DNA of 64,000 nt from Kibdelosporangium philippinense (GCF_021390435.2 NZ_JAJVCN010000003.1:1927501-1991500); one strand, 5' to 3'; shown: positions 1 to 9,768, counted from the stretch's first letter. Notes: a model not told the origin generated them from the letters alone. Made by a program: numbers and translations.

Positions 1-540
1 ATCGGCTGGTTCACCGACTGGCTGGCCATCAAACTCGTGTTCTTCCCGCGTGAACGGAAGTTCGGGTTCCAGGGGATCTTCCAGAAGCGCCGCGACGAGG
101 TCGCCGAGCAGTACGGCAAGCTGGTCGCCGACGAGGTGATGACCGTGCCGAACATCCTCGACTCCGTCCTCAATGGACCACGGGCCGACCGGCTGAAAGC
201 CTTGGTGGAGCGGGTCGTTCAGGAAACCGTCGACGAGCAGGCAGAGCTGGCGCGGCCGCTGGTGGTCACCGCGATCGGCGAACACCGCCTCAAGCAGATG
301 AAGCGCGACGCGGCGATGAAGGCTGTGCAGCGCCTGCCCGACACGATCCGGCACGCCGAGGACTACCTGACCAAGACCCTGGACGTCGGCAACACGATCG
401 CGACCAAGATGCACGACCTGACCAGGGTCGAGTACGAAGAGCTGCTGCGGCCGGCGTTCCGCCGTGACGAGTGGAAGCTCATCGCGGTCGGCGCGATCAT
501 CGGCTTCGCCGTCGGCGAGCTGCAGGTGCTGCTGCTTTAG
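1..540 (+). CDS. DUF445 family membrane protein (3' part)
   Basis: The frame is open from the window edge (IGWFTDWLAIKLVFFPRE...) to a TAG at 538-540, so the N-terminus lies outside the window. The GWFTDWLAIK-plus-basic stretch is typical of DUF445 proteins (YheB/YjiN-like), which have membrane segments at both ends around a long helical cytoplasmic region. The last 20 or so residues (WKLIAVGAIIGFAVGELQ) form one hydrophobic C-terminal membrane segment. Function is unknown in the family. Its stop overlaps the stop of the convergent permease gene by four bases. Confidence 0.75.
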   Translation: MGWFTDWLAIKLVFFPRERKFGFQGIFQKRRDEVAEQYGKLVADEVMTVPNILDSVLNGPRADRLKALVERVVQETVDEQAELARPLVVTAIGEHRLKQMKRDAAMKAVQRLPDTIRHAEDYLTKTLDVGNTIATKMHDLTRVEYEELLRPAFRRDEWKLIAVGAIIGFAVGELQVLLL

Positions 541-1369
541 GCGGCCACGCGCACGCGCGAGTAAAGCCGCGCGCCGATGTAGATCAGGAACGAGATCGCA
601 GTGACGAACGCACTGACCGGCACACCGGGCGAGAGCGACAGAATGATTCCGCCTAGTACGGCCACTTCCGCGAACACGACCGACAGAATCGTTGCCCGCA
701 AAGGGCTCGCGGTCATCCGTGCGGCTGCCGCGGCAGGCGTCACCATCAACGAGAGCACGAGCAAGGCGCCCACGGTCTGCACGCCCAGCGCAGTCGCGAC
801 ACCCACGAGCACGGCGAAAATCGGGGCAAGGACGCCGGTCGGCACGCCACGAGCCTTGGCCACGTCCGGGTCGACCGAGGCGAACATCAACGGCCGGTAG
901 ATGACGGAAAGCGCGGCGAGCACGACGACCGCGCACACCGCGAGCAACAGGATCGAGCTTCGGTCCACGGTGATGACCTGGCCGAACAGCAAGCCGAATT
1001 TGTTGGACGCGCGGCCGGGGTACAGCCACAGGAACAGCACACCAAGGCCAAGCCCGAACGCCAGCACCACGCCGATCACCGAGTCGTGCTCGGAACCCTT
1101 GCGTGCCATCAATCCGAGCACAAGCGCGGCGACGATCGCACCAGCCAGCGCGCCGAAACCCACGCCGACGCCGAGCAACAAAGCCGCCGCACCACCGGTC
1201 ACGGCCAACTCGCTCGTGCCGTGCACCGAGAAGGCCATGTTCCGGCTGACGATCAACGGACCGAGCACGCCCGCGAGCACGCCCAGAATCGCCGCGGCGA
1301 TCAGCGCGTCCTGCACGAAGCCGTACTGCAGGGCTTCGACGGTCCTGTCGAAGTCGAAGAACTTGTCCA

Positions 1370-1370
<1 letters not shown>
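537..1370 (-). CDS. Zinc/manganese ABC transporter permease (ZnuB/ABC-3 family)
   Basis: The 277-residue product has about eight hydrophobic segments and the ABC-3 family pattern (VSRNMAFSVHGTSELAVTGGAAALLLG near the N-terminus, and GALLVLSLMVTPAAAA around residue 215). This family forms the membrane channel of zinc or manganese importers. The ATG at 1368-1370 overlaps the TGA of the upstream ATPase (TGATG), so the two are translationally coupled. It is the last gene of a binding protein-ATPase-permease operon. The metal (Zn or Mn) cannot be settled from sequence alone. The open frame runs further upstream but that part is a shadow of the ATPase gene. Confidence 0.88.
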
Positions 1371-2143
<773 letters not shown>

Positions 2144-2172
2144 GGCGACCCTGGTCGGTGCCTGCGTCGTCG

Positions 2173-3066
2173 TTACTTCGTCAGCGCGCTGGATAGCGCA
2201 TCCACCTGCTTCGTCATCCAGTCCACGTAACCGCTGACCCCCGCCGGCAAGGTCTCGGTGACCTGCACGATCGGGATCCCAGCCGACGTGGCGGCGTCGT
2301 CGAGCTGGTTGGTCACCGGCGTCTCGGTCTGCTCATTATTGACCAGCGCGGCGACCTGCTTGTTCTTGACCAAGTCCGTGGTCTGCGCGATCGCGGTCGC
2401 CGGCGGGTCGGTCTCCTCCTCGACGGCCTTGGAGAACTCCTCCGGCGTCGCGTTGCGAACACCCGCGGTTTCCAGCAAATACTCCGGCACTGGCTCGGTG
2501 ACGACAACCTGAACGCCCGGCTTCGCCGTGCCGATCTGGCTGGCTTTGGTGATCAAGGCGTCGATCTGGCCGTCGAAGGTCTTGGCGTTCGCGGTGAACG
2601 TGTCCTTGCGATCTGGCGCGATCGCGCCGAGTTCCGCGGCGATCTTGTCCGCGACCTGCTTGACCGTCGGCAGGTCGTACCAGACGTGCTCGTTGGTGCC
2701 CTCGGGCTTGCCGGACACGTCGAAGGCGACGATCGTGCGCGCGTCCCGCCCGGCCTCGCTGACCAGGGCCTCGAAGAAGTCGTCGTAGCCGCCACCGTTG
2801 GAGATCGCCAGTTTGGCGTCCTTCACCGCGGTCGCGTCGGTCGCGCTGCTCTGGTACGAGTGCGGGTCCGCCGAGGGGTCGTTGAGCAACGACTTCACGT
2901 CGACCTGGTCGCCGCCGACGGCCTGCGCCACGCTGCCCCAGACGTTCGTCGAGGCGACCACGGCGATCTTGCCGCCCGGCTGCTGCGGTGCCGCGCCCGT
3001 CTCGGAGCTGCAACCGGCAAGCACGAGGGCCACGGCCGCGATCGACCCTACGAGTCGGGGACTCAT
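2173..3066 (-). CDS. Zinc/manganese-binding lipoprotein of ABC transporter (ZnuA/TroA superfamily)
   Basis: A 297-residue substrate-binding protein. The start at 3066 gives a lipoprotein signal (LVLAGC lipobox) and is preceded by a good AGGAG; the longer frame to 3159 adds an unlikely hydrophilic leader. Probable metal ligands of the ZnuA/TroA fold are visible: the His in DPHSYQ, the His in EHVWYD, and acidic residues toward the C-terminus (LVNNEQTETP). It lacks the long His-rich loop of many ZnuA proteins, so manganese is also possible. It lies 29 bases upstream of the ATPase reading frame and has its own promoter region after the msiK terminator. Confidence 0.88.
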   Translation of the reverse strand: MSPRLVGSIAAVALVLAGCSSETGAAPQQPGGKIAVVASTNVWGSVAQAVGGDQVDVKSLLNDPSADPHSYQSSATDATAVKDAKLAISNGGGYDDFFEALVSEAGRDARTIVAFDVSGKPEGTNEHVWYDLPTVKQVADKIAAELGAIAPDRKDTFTANAKTFDGQIDALITKASQIGTAKPGVQVVVTEPVPEYLLETAGVRNATPEEFSKAVEEETDPPATAIAQTTDLVKNKQVAALVNNEQTETPVTNQLDDAATSAGIPIVQVTETLPAGVSGYVDWMTKQVDALSSALTK

Positions 3067-3167
3067 GCGTACTCCTGAATGGAAATGGAAACCGTTGTCG
3101 TCTTGGGTCAGTCTACGACACCTTCGATGATTTCCTTCCACCATTCGAGTGACGCCCACTACAGAAA

Positions 3168-3198
3168 GCGACCCCCGCCGAAATTCGGCGAGGGTCGC
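3168..3198 (-). terminator. Terminator hairpin after msiK
   Basis: An inverted repeat with arms GCGACCC-CGCCGAA and TTCGGCG-GGGTCGC (one mismatch) lies 16 bases after the msiK stop. It separates msiK from the metal-transport promoter region. There is no strong T tract, as is common in actinomycetes. Confidence 0.7.
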
Positions 3199-3213
3199 GT
3201 TCAGCTGTCAATC

Positions 3214-4314
3214 TCAGTCGGTGAGCCGCTCGCCCGTCTCCGGGTGGAACAGGTGCACCTCGCTGGCGTCCCGGACCGCGATCTTGACGTTCTGGCCAAG
3301 CTGCGGCGGGGTACGGCCGTCGACACGCACGACGAACCGCTCCGAGCCTTCGCCGATCTTCACGGCGCCGTGCACGAGTGCGTCGGCACCGAGCTCCTCG
3401 ACGAGCTCGACGGTCATGTCGATGCCCTCTTCCTCAACGCTGGCCAGCCGCAGCGACTCTGGCCGGATGCCGAAGGTCACCGTGGTCAGGCCCGCGCTCT
3501 GTGCGGCGGAAAGAGCCGAACGCTCAAGCGGCACGACAATGCCGTCGAGCTTGGCGCCCTCAGCCGCGAGCGGCACGGTCTTGAGGTTCATCGCAGGCGA
3601 GCCGATGAAGCCGGCCACAAAGGCGTTGGCCGGCTTGTCGTACAGCGCACGCGGGGTGTCGCACTGCTGCAGGAGACCGTCCTTCAGCACGGCGACGCGG
3701 TGCCCCATCGTCATGGCCTCGACCTGGTCGTGCGTGACGTAGATCGTGGTCGTGCCGAGGCGCTGCTGGAGAGCCGCGATGTTCGCACGGGTCTCCACCC
3801 TGAGCTTGGCGTCCAGGTTGGACAGCGGCTCGTCCATCAGGAAGACGCTTGGCTCACGCACGATGGCGCGACCCATCGCGACACGCTGCCGCTGGCCACC
3901 GGAGAGGGCCTTCGGCTTGCGGTCGAGGTACTTGGTCAGATCGAGCATGGCGGCCGCCTCGGCCACCTTGTCCTTGATTTCGGTCTTGGGCGTGCCACGC
4001 AGTTTGAGAGCGAAGCCCATGTTCTCGGCGACCGTCATGTGCGGGTAGAGCGCGTAGGACTGGAACACCATCGCGATGTCCCTGCCCTTCGGCGGCACGT
4101 TGGTGACGTCCTTGCTACCGATCTGGATCGTCCCCTCGTCGACGTCCTCAAGACCTGCGAGCATCCGCAGCGCCGTCGACTTGCCCGACCCTGACGGGCC
4201 GACCAGAACCAGGAACTCGCCGTCAGCGACATCCAGGTCAAGCTGGTCCACCGCGCGCACCGGCGGGTTGCCGGCGAACACCCTGGACGCGCCCACGTAC
4301 GAGACCTCGGCCAT
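3214..4314 (-). CDS. msiK: Multiple-sugar ABC transporter ATPase (MsiK/UgpC type)
   Basis: A 366-residue ABC ATPase of the carbohydrate (CUT1) class: Walker A GPSGSGKST at 39-47, LSGGQ at 137-141, Walker B VFLMDEP at 157-163, then the C-terminal OB-fold/regulatory domain (GIRPESL, HLFHPETGERL). It stands alone, without permease or binding protein, as expected for MsiK, which energises several sugar importers (cellobiose, chitobiose, maltose, xylobiose) in Streptomyces. It is divergent from a LacI regulator. Two DasR-like sites lie 87 and 158 bases upstream, suggesting control by amino-sugar availability. It ends in a hairpin terminator. Confidence 0.9.
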   Translation of the reverse strand: MAEVSYVGASRVFAGNPPVRAVDQLDLDVADGEFLVLVGPSGSGKSTALRMLAGLEDVDEGTIQIGSKDVTNVPPKGRDIAMVFQSYALYPHMTVAENMGFALKLRGTPKTEIKDKVAEAAAMLDLTKYLDRKPKALSGGQRQRVAMGRAIVREPSVFLMDEPLSNLDAKLRVETRANIAALQQRLGTTTIYVTHDQVEAMTMGHRVAVLKDGLLQQCDTPRALYDKPANAFVAGFIGSPAMNLKTVPLAAEGAKLDGIVVPLERSALSAAQSAGLTTVTFGIRPESLRLASVEEEGIDMTVELVEELGADALVHGAVKIGEGSERFVVRVDGRTPPQLGQNVKIAVRDASEVHLFHPETGERLTD

Positions 4315-4400
4315 CTGTGTTGTTCCCTTCGGTTACTGCTGTGTTCTCGCTCACCGTAGCTGGTCTTTTGTGATACGTCAGCCATCAGCGCGTATCGAAG

Positions 4401-4412
4401 TGGTGTAGACCA
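4401..4412. promoter_or_regulatory. Putative DasR (dre) site 2
   Basis: TGGTGTAGACCA differs by one base from the palindromic core TGGTCTAGACCA of DasR responsive elements. It is 87 bases upstream of the msiK start, consistent with promoter-proximal repression. The assignment rests on the known GntR-family DasR consensus; no regulator gene is in the window. Confidence 0.6.
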
Positions 4413-4414
4413 AA

Positions 4415-4426
4415 GTAACCGGTTAC
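4415..4426. promoter_or_regulatory. LacI-type operator palindrome
   Basis: GTAACCGGTTAC is a perfect 12-base palindrome with a central CG, the usual form of LacI-family operators. It lies two bases from a DasR-like site in the msiK/LacI divergent region. Related half sites occur at 4331 (GGTTAC) and near 4566 (AACCGTTACC), next to both genes. The adjacent LacI regulator is the likely ligand. Confidence 0.55.
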
Positions 4427-4471
4427 CCACTGCTATCCGACGTTTCTACCAGGCTTCTTCGCGCTTTTGTA

Positions 4472-4483
4472 TGGTCTAGACCA
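4472..4483. promoter_or_regulatory. Putative DasR (dre) site 1, perfect core
   Basis: TGGTCTAGACCA is a perfect palindrome and exactly matches the core of the Streptomyces DasR consensus. It lies 158 bases upstream of msiK and 101 bases upstream of the LacI gene, so it could influence either promoter. Confidence 0.7.
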
Positions 4484-4584
4484 ACAGGTGGAATTTCGTC
4501 GCCTGGACCTCGGGAAACAACGAAGTGATCTAGTCACCCTTCAGCGGACTTCTGCAATTGGTTCTGAACCGTTACCGTCACCGC

Positions 4585-5685
4585 ATGGCGCGGTCAATAC
4601 ATGTACGGCGACCGGCGACGCTGGCCTCGCTGGCGGCCGAACTGGGGGTCTCCCGGACAACGGTCTCCAATGCCTACAACCGGCCTGACCAGCTGTCTCC
4701 AGAGCTTCGCCGAAGGGTGCTGGAGACCGCAAGGCGGTTGGGCTACCCGGGTCCTGACCCGGTGGCAAGGTCACTGCGGACCCGCAAAGCGGGCGCGGTG
4801 GGCCTGTTGCTGACCGAAAACCTCTCATACGCGTTCCGCGACCCAGCGGCGCTGGGATTCCTGGAAGGTCTGGCACTGGCATGTGAAGGCGCGGGCCAAG
4901 GCCTGCACCTGGTGCCGGTGAATCCGGAACGAGAAGACGTCGCGGCGGTCCATAGGGCCGGAGTAGACGGTTTCGTAGTGTATTCCGTGCCGGACGACGA
5001 CCCGCATTTGGCGGCCGTACTTTCCCGCCCGGTGCCAACGGTGATAGCGGACCAGCCGCACATCGAAGGCGTCGACTGCGTCGGGATCGACGACGGAACC
5101 GCGATCACGGAGTTGGCCAAAAAGCTGATCACCCTCGGCCACCGACGGATCGGCGTGGTGTGCATGCGCCTGGCCCGTGACCGAAACGACGGCTTCGCAC
5201 CGGTGGAAAGGCAGCAGAGCGCGCATTTTCACGTCCAGCGGACCCGGCTGAGCGGGTTGGCCAAGGCTTTCGAGACCGTTGGGGTCGACTGGGCTTCGGT
5301 GCCCGTCGTCGAACGGTTCGACCACAGCAGCGCGATGGGCGCTTCGGCCGCCGCCCAGCTGCTCGACTCCGACTCGCAGATCACAGCTTTGATTTGCACC
5401 TCGGACATATTGGCGCTCGGGGCTTTGGCCGAGGCCAAACGTCGGGGGCTTCGGGTGCCACAGGACCTGACGATCACCGGGTTCGATGGGATCGTCGAGG
5501 CTGAGCGGGTTGGGCTCACCACCGTTCGCCAGCCCGTGCTCGAGAAGGGCAAGGCCGCTGGACGGCTGCTTTTGAGCCCTTCCGAACGGACCCGGCCCCG
5601 CAGCATCACGCTGGAAACCGAGTTCTTGCCCGGCATCACCGCCGCTCCTCCCCGGACGACGGAGGAACGCTGGTTCGGGCCCTAA
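4585..5685 (+). CDS. LacI family transcriptional regulator
   Basis: A 366-residue repressor with a LacI helix-turn-helix at about residues 12-31 (TLASLAAELGVSRTTVSNAYNRP), the LGY hinge segment and a periplasmic-binding-like effector domain ending in TVRQPVLEKGKAAGRLLL. The ATG at 4585 is chosen because it starts just before the DNA-binding helix; a TTG at 4558 would add nine residues. The effector domain suggests a sugar ligand that cannot be named. It is divergent from msiK and probably binds the GTAACCGGTTAC palindrome between them, regulating itself and possibly msiK. Confidence 0.88.
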   Translation: MARSIHVRRPATLASLAAELGVSRTTVSNAYNRPDQLSPELRRRVLETARRLGYPGPDPVARSLRTRKAGAVGLLLTENLSYAFRDPAALGFLEGLALACEGAGQGLHLVPVNPEREDVAAVHRAGVDGFVVYSVPDDDPHLAAVLSRPVPTVIADQPHIEGVDCVGIDDGTAITELAKKLITLGHRRIGVVCMRLARDRNDGFAPVERQQSAHFHVQRTRLSGLAKAFETVGVDWASVPVVERFDHSSAMGASAAAQLLDSDSQITALICTSDILALGALAEAKRRGLRVPQDLTITGFDGIVEAERVGLTTVRQPVLEKGKAAGRLLLSPSERTRPRSITLETEFLPGITAAPPRTTEERWFGP

Positions 5686-6398
5686 GGGGTCGGCGCGGGT
5701 TCACGGACTGACAGGTTCACGGCTCGGTGGGTTCACGGGCTGGGCGGGTCCGCGGGTCGGTAGCGGTTCACAGGTCGGCAGGTCGGCGGGTCATCCGGCG
5801 CACGGGCCCGTCGGCCCTCGAATCGGCAGGTTCACAGGTCGGCGAGTTCGCAGGTTCGGAGATCAGCGGGTTCACGGGTCGGCGGCTTCACGGGCTGGCC
5901 CCCGGCTGCGCAGGACTGACGGGTTCGCTGGCTCGGCCCTGAGATCGGCACGTCCACTGGCCGCCGGTTCAGGGACGGCGGGTTCGAGGTTTCGCGGGTT
6001 CGGCCTCCGACGTGACGAGCAGCGGGCCCAGCGTTCGCCGAGCTTGCGCACGTCCTCCTGAATGGCCTGCTGCAGTTGGGGCGAGCCCGCGGGCGACGGC
6101 CCGCACCACGCCCTGCCCGCAGCAAGCCTGCGGTAGGGCGGTAGGCCCGCGGTCACCTCAGGAGCTGAGCGGCCCCAGAGCTGCCAGCCCCCACGGGCAC
6201 ATAAAAGAGTGGTCGACCATCGTCAGCTCCTGTGGCGCCCGAACGCCACGCCACGCCGCCCCCGCGTGCCTTCCAAACTCGGCAACGAACGCGCCAGCCA
6301 ACCAGTTCCGACCTTCCCCCAGTGGTGTCAGCAGTGACGGGCAGTGATGTCAGAGCGATGACTGCGCGGCGTCAGGACGGAGCTAGATCGTTGCCGTC
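5686..6398. other. Gene-free region with degenerate repeats
   Basis: 713 bases with no convincing gene. From about 5697 to 5900 a degenerate unit built on GGTTCACGGG or GGTTCACAGG recurs at least seven times (near 5698, 5714, 5729, 5764, 5829, 5868, 5885) at irregular spacing, mixed with CAGGTCGG-like words. Short open frames here lack ribosome sites and family resemblance. From about 5950 on I see no repeat and no feature before the serine hydrolase start. Confidence 0.5.
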
Positions 6399-7547
6399 AT
6401 GACGAAGAACCTCCGCAAGGTAGCGGTCGCAGCACTGACAGTAACCATGTTAGCCGGGGCGGCAACTGCGGCTGCCGCCGGGCAAGACCACTCGGAACTG
6501 CAGAAGGTCATGCGGGAAGTGGTGGACGCGGGTGCGGTCGGCATTCAGCTGCGGGTCCACGACCAGCGAGGAGAGTGGACCGGCAGCGCCGGGGTACGCA
6601 AGCTGGGCAGCACCGCCAAGCCGCCAACCAACGGGCGGTTCCGGATCGGCAGCAGCACCAAAACCTTCGTGGCCACCGTGGTGCTGCAACTGGTGGCGGA
6701 AGGCAAAGTCGGGCTGGACACCTCGGCGGCCCGCTACCTCCCCGAGTTCGCGATGGACCCGAGGATCACGGTCCGGATGCTGCTTCAGCACACCAGTGGG
6801 GTGTTCAACCTCACCGGCGAGTACTACCCCGATGGGACGGTAGTCCCCGGGATTACCTGGAACGGCAAGGAATGGGTGGAGAACACCCGATTCAAGACCT
6901 ATCGCCCGGACGACCTGGTCCGGTTCGCCTTGGCTAAGTCTGCACGGTTCGCGCCGGGGACGGACTGGAGTTACTCGAACACCAACTACGTGATCGCCCG
7001 GCTGCTGATTGAAAACGTGACCGGCCGGTCGTTCAACGACGAGTTGCAGCGCTGGATCTTGCGGCCCCTCAGGCTCCACAACACCTTCTCGCCGGGCACC
7101 GACCCGGAGATCCCGGGGCCGCATGCCCACAGCTATTACCAGTACGACAGCAAAACAGTCGACGTCACGCGCCAGAATCCATCCTGGATCTCCAGTGCCG
7201 GGGACATGATCTCGACAACCGAGGATCTGCACACGTTCTTCGGCGCGCTGGTGGGCGGCCAGCTTCTCCCGGCCGCGCTGCTGGCTGAGATGCGCACGCC
7301 GCACCCGGACCCTAAGGCATTGGGTTACGGGCTCGGCATGTTCGTGCAAGACGCGGGCTGTGGCGTCACCGTTCTCAATCATGGCGGTGGTGTTCAGGGT
7401 GCCGCGACCTTGATGTACAGCACGCCCGACCGCAGCAAGACCCTCGAGGCGTCGGTGACCTGGGTGGACGACGACGCGATGGCCACAGCAGTGGCAATCA
7501 AGAACACCCTGCCGAAGGTGCTCAACGAAGTGTTCTGTAGCAGGTGA
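6399..7547 (+). CDS. Secreted serine hydrolase, beta-lactamase/D,D-carboxypeptidase family
   Basis: A 382-residue exported protein: signal peptide with an AGAATAAAA cleavage region near residue 27, then a class C beta-lactamase-like (Streptomyces R61 D,D-peptidase type) domain. Catalytic motifs are visible: SxxK as S85-S-T-K88, the YSN motif in DWSYSNTNYV, and the third motif NHGGG near residue 330. Such enzymes trim D-Ala from peptidoglycan stem peptides or act as esterases; the substrate is not determined. The gene is monocistronic and ends at a strong hairpin shared with the convergent gene. Confidence 0.85.
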   Translation: MTKNLRKVAVAALTVTMLAGAATAAAAGQDHSELQKVMREVVDAGAVGIQLRVHDQRGEWTGSAGVRKLGSTAKPPTNGRFRIGSSTKTFVATVVLQLVAEGKVGLDTSAARYLPEFAMDPRITVRMLLQHTSGVFNLTGEYYPDGTVVPGITWNGKEWVENTRFKTYRPDDLVRFALAKSARFAPGTDWSYSNTNYVIARLLIENVTGRSFNDELQRWILRPLRLHNTFSPGTDPEIPGPHAHSYYQYDSKTVDVTRQNPSWISSAGDMISTTEDLHTFFGALVGGQLLPAALLAEMRTPHPDPKALGYGLGMFVQDAGCGVTVLNHGGGVQGAATLMYSTPDRSKTLEASVTWVDDDAMATAVAIKNTLPKVLNEVFCSR

Positions 7548-7551
7548 CCGA

Positions 7552-7586
7552 AACGGCCGAGCAGGATGCAGCCCTGCTCGGCCGTT
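7552..7586. terminator. Bidirectional terminator
   Basis: A hairpin with 14-base perfect arms (AACGGCCGAGCAGG) and a six-base loop lies between the convergent serine hydrolase and secreted-protein genes, touching the end of each. It can serve both directions. Confidence 0.8.
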
Positions 7587-7589
7587 GAA

Positions 7590-8261
7590 TCACATGAGGA
7601 CTAGGGGCACCGGCGCACTCGTCAACCCGCCGACCTTTCCGACGACGTGATACGTGCCTGCCGGGACCGAGGATCTGCGCGTCGGACACCCGGGCGCTGA
7701 CGTTCTGCCTGCCCATCTCACTTCGTAGTCGCGGCGCTCGCCTGGTTGCAGGATTCGGATGTCGGCTTCGTTCGCCGTGTAGCAGTCTTTGCTCGACCAG
7801 ATTCGGGTCGCTCCGTCCACTGTGGTGATGAGGGTCTCGCGCAGCGAACGGCTGATGTCTCTTGTGCACGGGACTGCACCTGAGTTGGCCACCACGAGTC
7901 TCAGCAGGGGCCGTTGGCCTACGTGGTACTGCTGCGCGCCGAGTTCCATCGAGATCTGCATTGCCGAGTCGGGGCATGGCAGGTTCGGGTCCGGTGGTGG
8001 CGGGGGTGGCGATGTTGTTGTGGTGACAGCGCTGGTCGGCGCTGCCGAGGAGGTCGAGGACGTCGTTGACCCCGGCGGGGATGACGGCGGCGGGCTCGAC
8101 GGCGGCTGCGACTCCCGCACGCCTGCGTTGGTGTCTTCGACCTTTTGCGACCCGTCTCCGAAAAATCCACCGGCGGCCCAGCCGAGCACCACGAGTGCGA
8201 CGACCACACCGCCGATAGCGACCATGCGCCGACGCCAGTAGATAGACGCCTGCTCATTCAT
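7590..8261 (-). CDS. Membrane-anchored protein with Pro/Ser/Thr linker
   Basis: A 223-residue hypothetical protein. Residues about 11-33 form one membrane segment after a basic cytoplasmic stretch (YWRRR). Residues about 50-90 form a low-complexity linker of Pro, Ser and Thr, as in wall-spanning stalks. The C-terminal extracytoplasmic domain (about 95-223) has paired cysteines and looks like a beta-sandwich of the type seen in actinobacterial secreted proteins (LRLVVANSGAVPCTRD...; VPAGTYHVVGKVG). I recognise no enzyme motif. It is divergent from the carbonic anhydrase gene. Confidence 0.7.
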   Translation of the reverse strand: MNEQASIYWRRRMVAIGGVVVALVVLGWAAGGFFGDGSQKVEDTNAGVRESQPPSSPPPSSPPGSTTSSTSSAAPTSAVTTTTSPPPPPPDPNLPCPDSAMQISMELGAQQYHVGQRPLLRLVVANSGAVPCTRDISRSLRETLITTVDGATRIWSSKDCYTANEADIRILQPGERRDYEVRWAGRTSAPGCPTRRSSVPAGTYHVVGKVGGLTSAPVPLVLM

Positions 8262-8392
8262 GCTGGAAAAGTAACTCCGCGACTACCGCGGGTTGTGGAT
8301 CTTACATTCACTAGATCGGGTTGTGTTCGTCATCGTGACGTCCATCTACCGACAATTGCGCGATGCCGCCCCGACCATGTTCCATCGAGGGT

Positions 8393-8884
8393 ATGAGTGC
8401 GATCGACGAGCTACTGCGCCGAAATTCGAGCCTGACCGAGCGGACGCTCGGTGACCGCTCGACTCCGCAGCCTTCGATGCAGATCGCCTTACTGACCTGC
8501 ATGGACGCGCGAATCCGGGTCTTCGCGATCTTCGGGCTGCGAGAGGGCGAAGCGCACGTTCTGCGCAATGCGGGCGGCGTGGTCACCGACGACGTGGTGC
8601 GTTCGCTGGCGTTGAGCCAGCGCAAACTGGGCACGCGCGAGGTGATGATCGTCCAGCACACCAACTGCGGACTGCAAACGGTCACCGAGGACGGTTTCAA
8701 GGACGAGCTCGAAGAGGCCAGCGGGTTGCGGCCGACGTGGTCGGTCGAAGCGTTCCGCGAGGTCAAGGACAGCGTGCGGACGTCGATGAACCGGGTGCGG
8801 CACGCGATCTACCTTCCGCACAAGGAGTTGGTCCGCGGCTTCGTCTATGACGTGCACACCGGCGAGCTGACCGAGGTCGTCTGA
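8393..8884 (+). CDS. Beta-class carbonic anhydrase
   Basis: A 163-residue beta-carbonic anhydrase, interconverting CO2 and bicarbonate. Zinc ligands and catalytic residues are visible: C36-x-D38-x-R40 (CMDAR), NAGG near residue 60, and H89-x2-C92 (HTNCG). The ATG at 8393 gives the usual start; a frame beginning at 8363 would add ten atypical residues. The family member at this place in Mycobacterium is canB (Rv3588c), next to mutY, as here. Confidence 0.88.
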   Translation: MSAIDELLRRNSSLTERTLGDRSTPQPSMQIALLTCMDARIRVFAIFGLREGEAHVLRNAGGVVTDDVVRSLALSQRKLGTREVMIVQHTNCGLQTVTEDGFKDELEEASGLRPTWSVEAFREVKDSVRTSMNRVRHAIYLPHKELVRGFVYDVHTGELTEVV

Positions 8885-8898
8885 CAGAATTCCCGTCG

Positions 8899-9768
8899 AT
8901 GGATGCATTATTGATCGACTGGTACTCACACAACAAACGCGACCTGCCGTGGCGTCAGCCCGCCACGAGCGCGTGGGGTGTGTTGGTCAGCGAGATCATG
9001 CTGCAGCAGACACCGGTCGCGCGGGTCGCGCCGATCTGGCTCGAGTGGATGGATCGCTGGCCGGTGCCGTCCAAGCTCGCCGCGGTGTCGCAGGGTGAAG
9101 TCGTGCGGGCGTGGGGGAAACTCGGCTATCCGCGCCGGGCGCTCCGCTTGCACGAGGCCGCTGGCGTGATCGCCAAGGACCACAACGACATCGTTCCGTC
9201 CGATGTGGACACTCTGCTCGCGCTGCCGGGCATTGGCGCGTACACGGCTCGCGCGGTGGCGGTTTTCGCTTACGGGCAAAGGGCTCCGGTGGTGGACACG
9301 AACGTCCGGCGCGTTGTCGCCCGCGCCGTGCACGGCGCGGGCGACGCCGGTCCCGCATCGAACACACGGGACATGGCTGACGTCGAGAAACTGTTGCCTG
9401 TCGACGTCGCCGATGCCGCGACGATGTCCATCGCGCTGATGGAACTCGGCGCTTTGATCTGTACCGCGAAGAACCCGCGCTGTGTTGACTGTCCATTGTT
9501 GACAGACTGCGCGTGGCAGAAGGCGGGACGGCCGGAGTACGCCGGGCCGCTGAAGCCGGTTCAGCGCTTCGCCGGAACCGATCGTCAGGTCCGTGGGCTG
9601 CTGCTGGATGTCTTGCGGGACACCGACGGGCCGGTCGAACGGGCGCGGCTGGACGCGGTGTGGGCGGACTCGGCGCAACGCGACCGCTGCCTGGACTCAC
9701 TGCTGGTCGACGGCCTGATGGAGCAAACCCCGCAAGGCCTCTTCGCATTGCCTGGTGAGCACTCGTGA
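8899..9768 (+). CDS. mutY: A/G-specific adenine DNA glycosylase
   Basis: A 289-residue base-excision repair enzyme that removes A mispaired with 8-oxoG. Visible features: catalytic Glu32 in SEIMLQQTPV, helix-hairpin-helix LPGIGAYTA at 109-117, catalytic Asp133 in VVDTNVRR, and the 4Fe-4S ligands C188-x6-C195-x2-C198-x5-C204. The C-terminal NUDIX-like domain of E. coli MutY is absent or much reduced, as in many actinobacteria. The TGA stop lies inside the left arm of an intergenic palindrome (CTCGTGAGTG), 14 bases before the insertion sequence. Confidence 0.93.
   Translation: MDALLIDWYSHNKRDLPWRQPATSAWGVLVSEIMLQQTPVARVAPIWLEWMDRWPVPSKLAAVSQGEVVRAWGKLGYPRRALRLHEAAGVIAKDHNDIVPSDVDTLLALPGIGAYTARAVAVFAYGQRAPVVDTNVRRVVARAVHGAGDAGPASNTRDMADVEKLLPVDVADAATMSIALMELGALICTAKNPRCVDCPLLTDCAWQKAGRPEYAGPLKPVQRFAGTDRQVRGLLLDVLRDTDGPVERARLDAVWADSAQRDRCLDSLLVDGLMEQTPQGLFALPGEHS

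Noticed and set aside
3067..3160. Possible Zur box upstream of the metal-binding lipoprotein
   Set aside because: GGAAATCATC resembles one half of the actinobacterial Zur site but the second half does not match; too weak to call.
5727..6347. Several short open frames on both strands in the gene-free region
   Set aside because: Overlapping, repeat-derived, no ribosome sites, no family resemblance.
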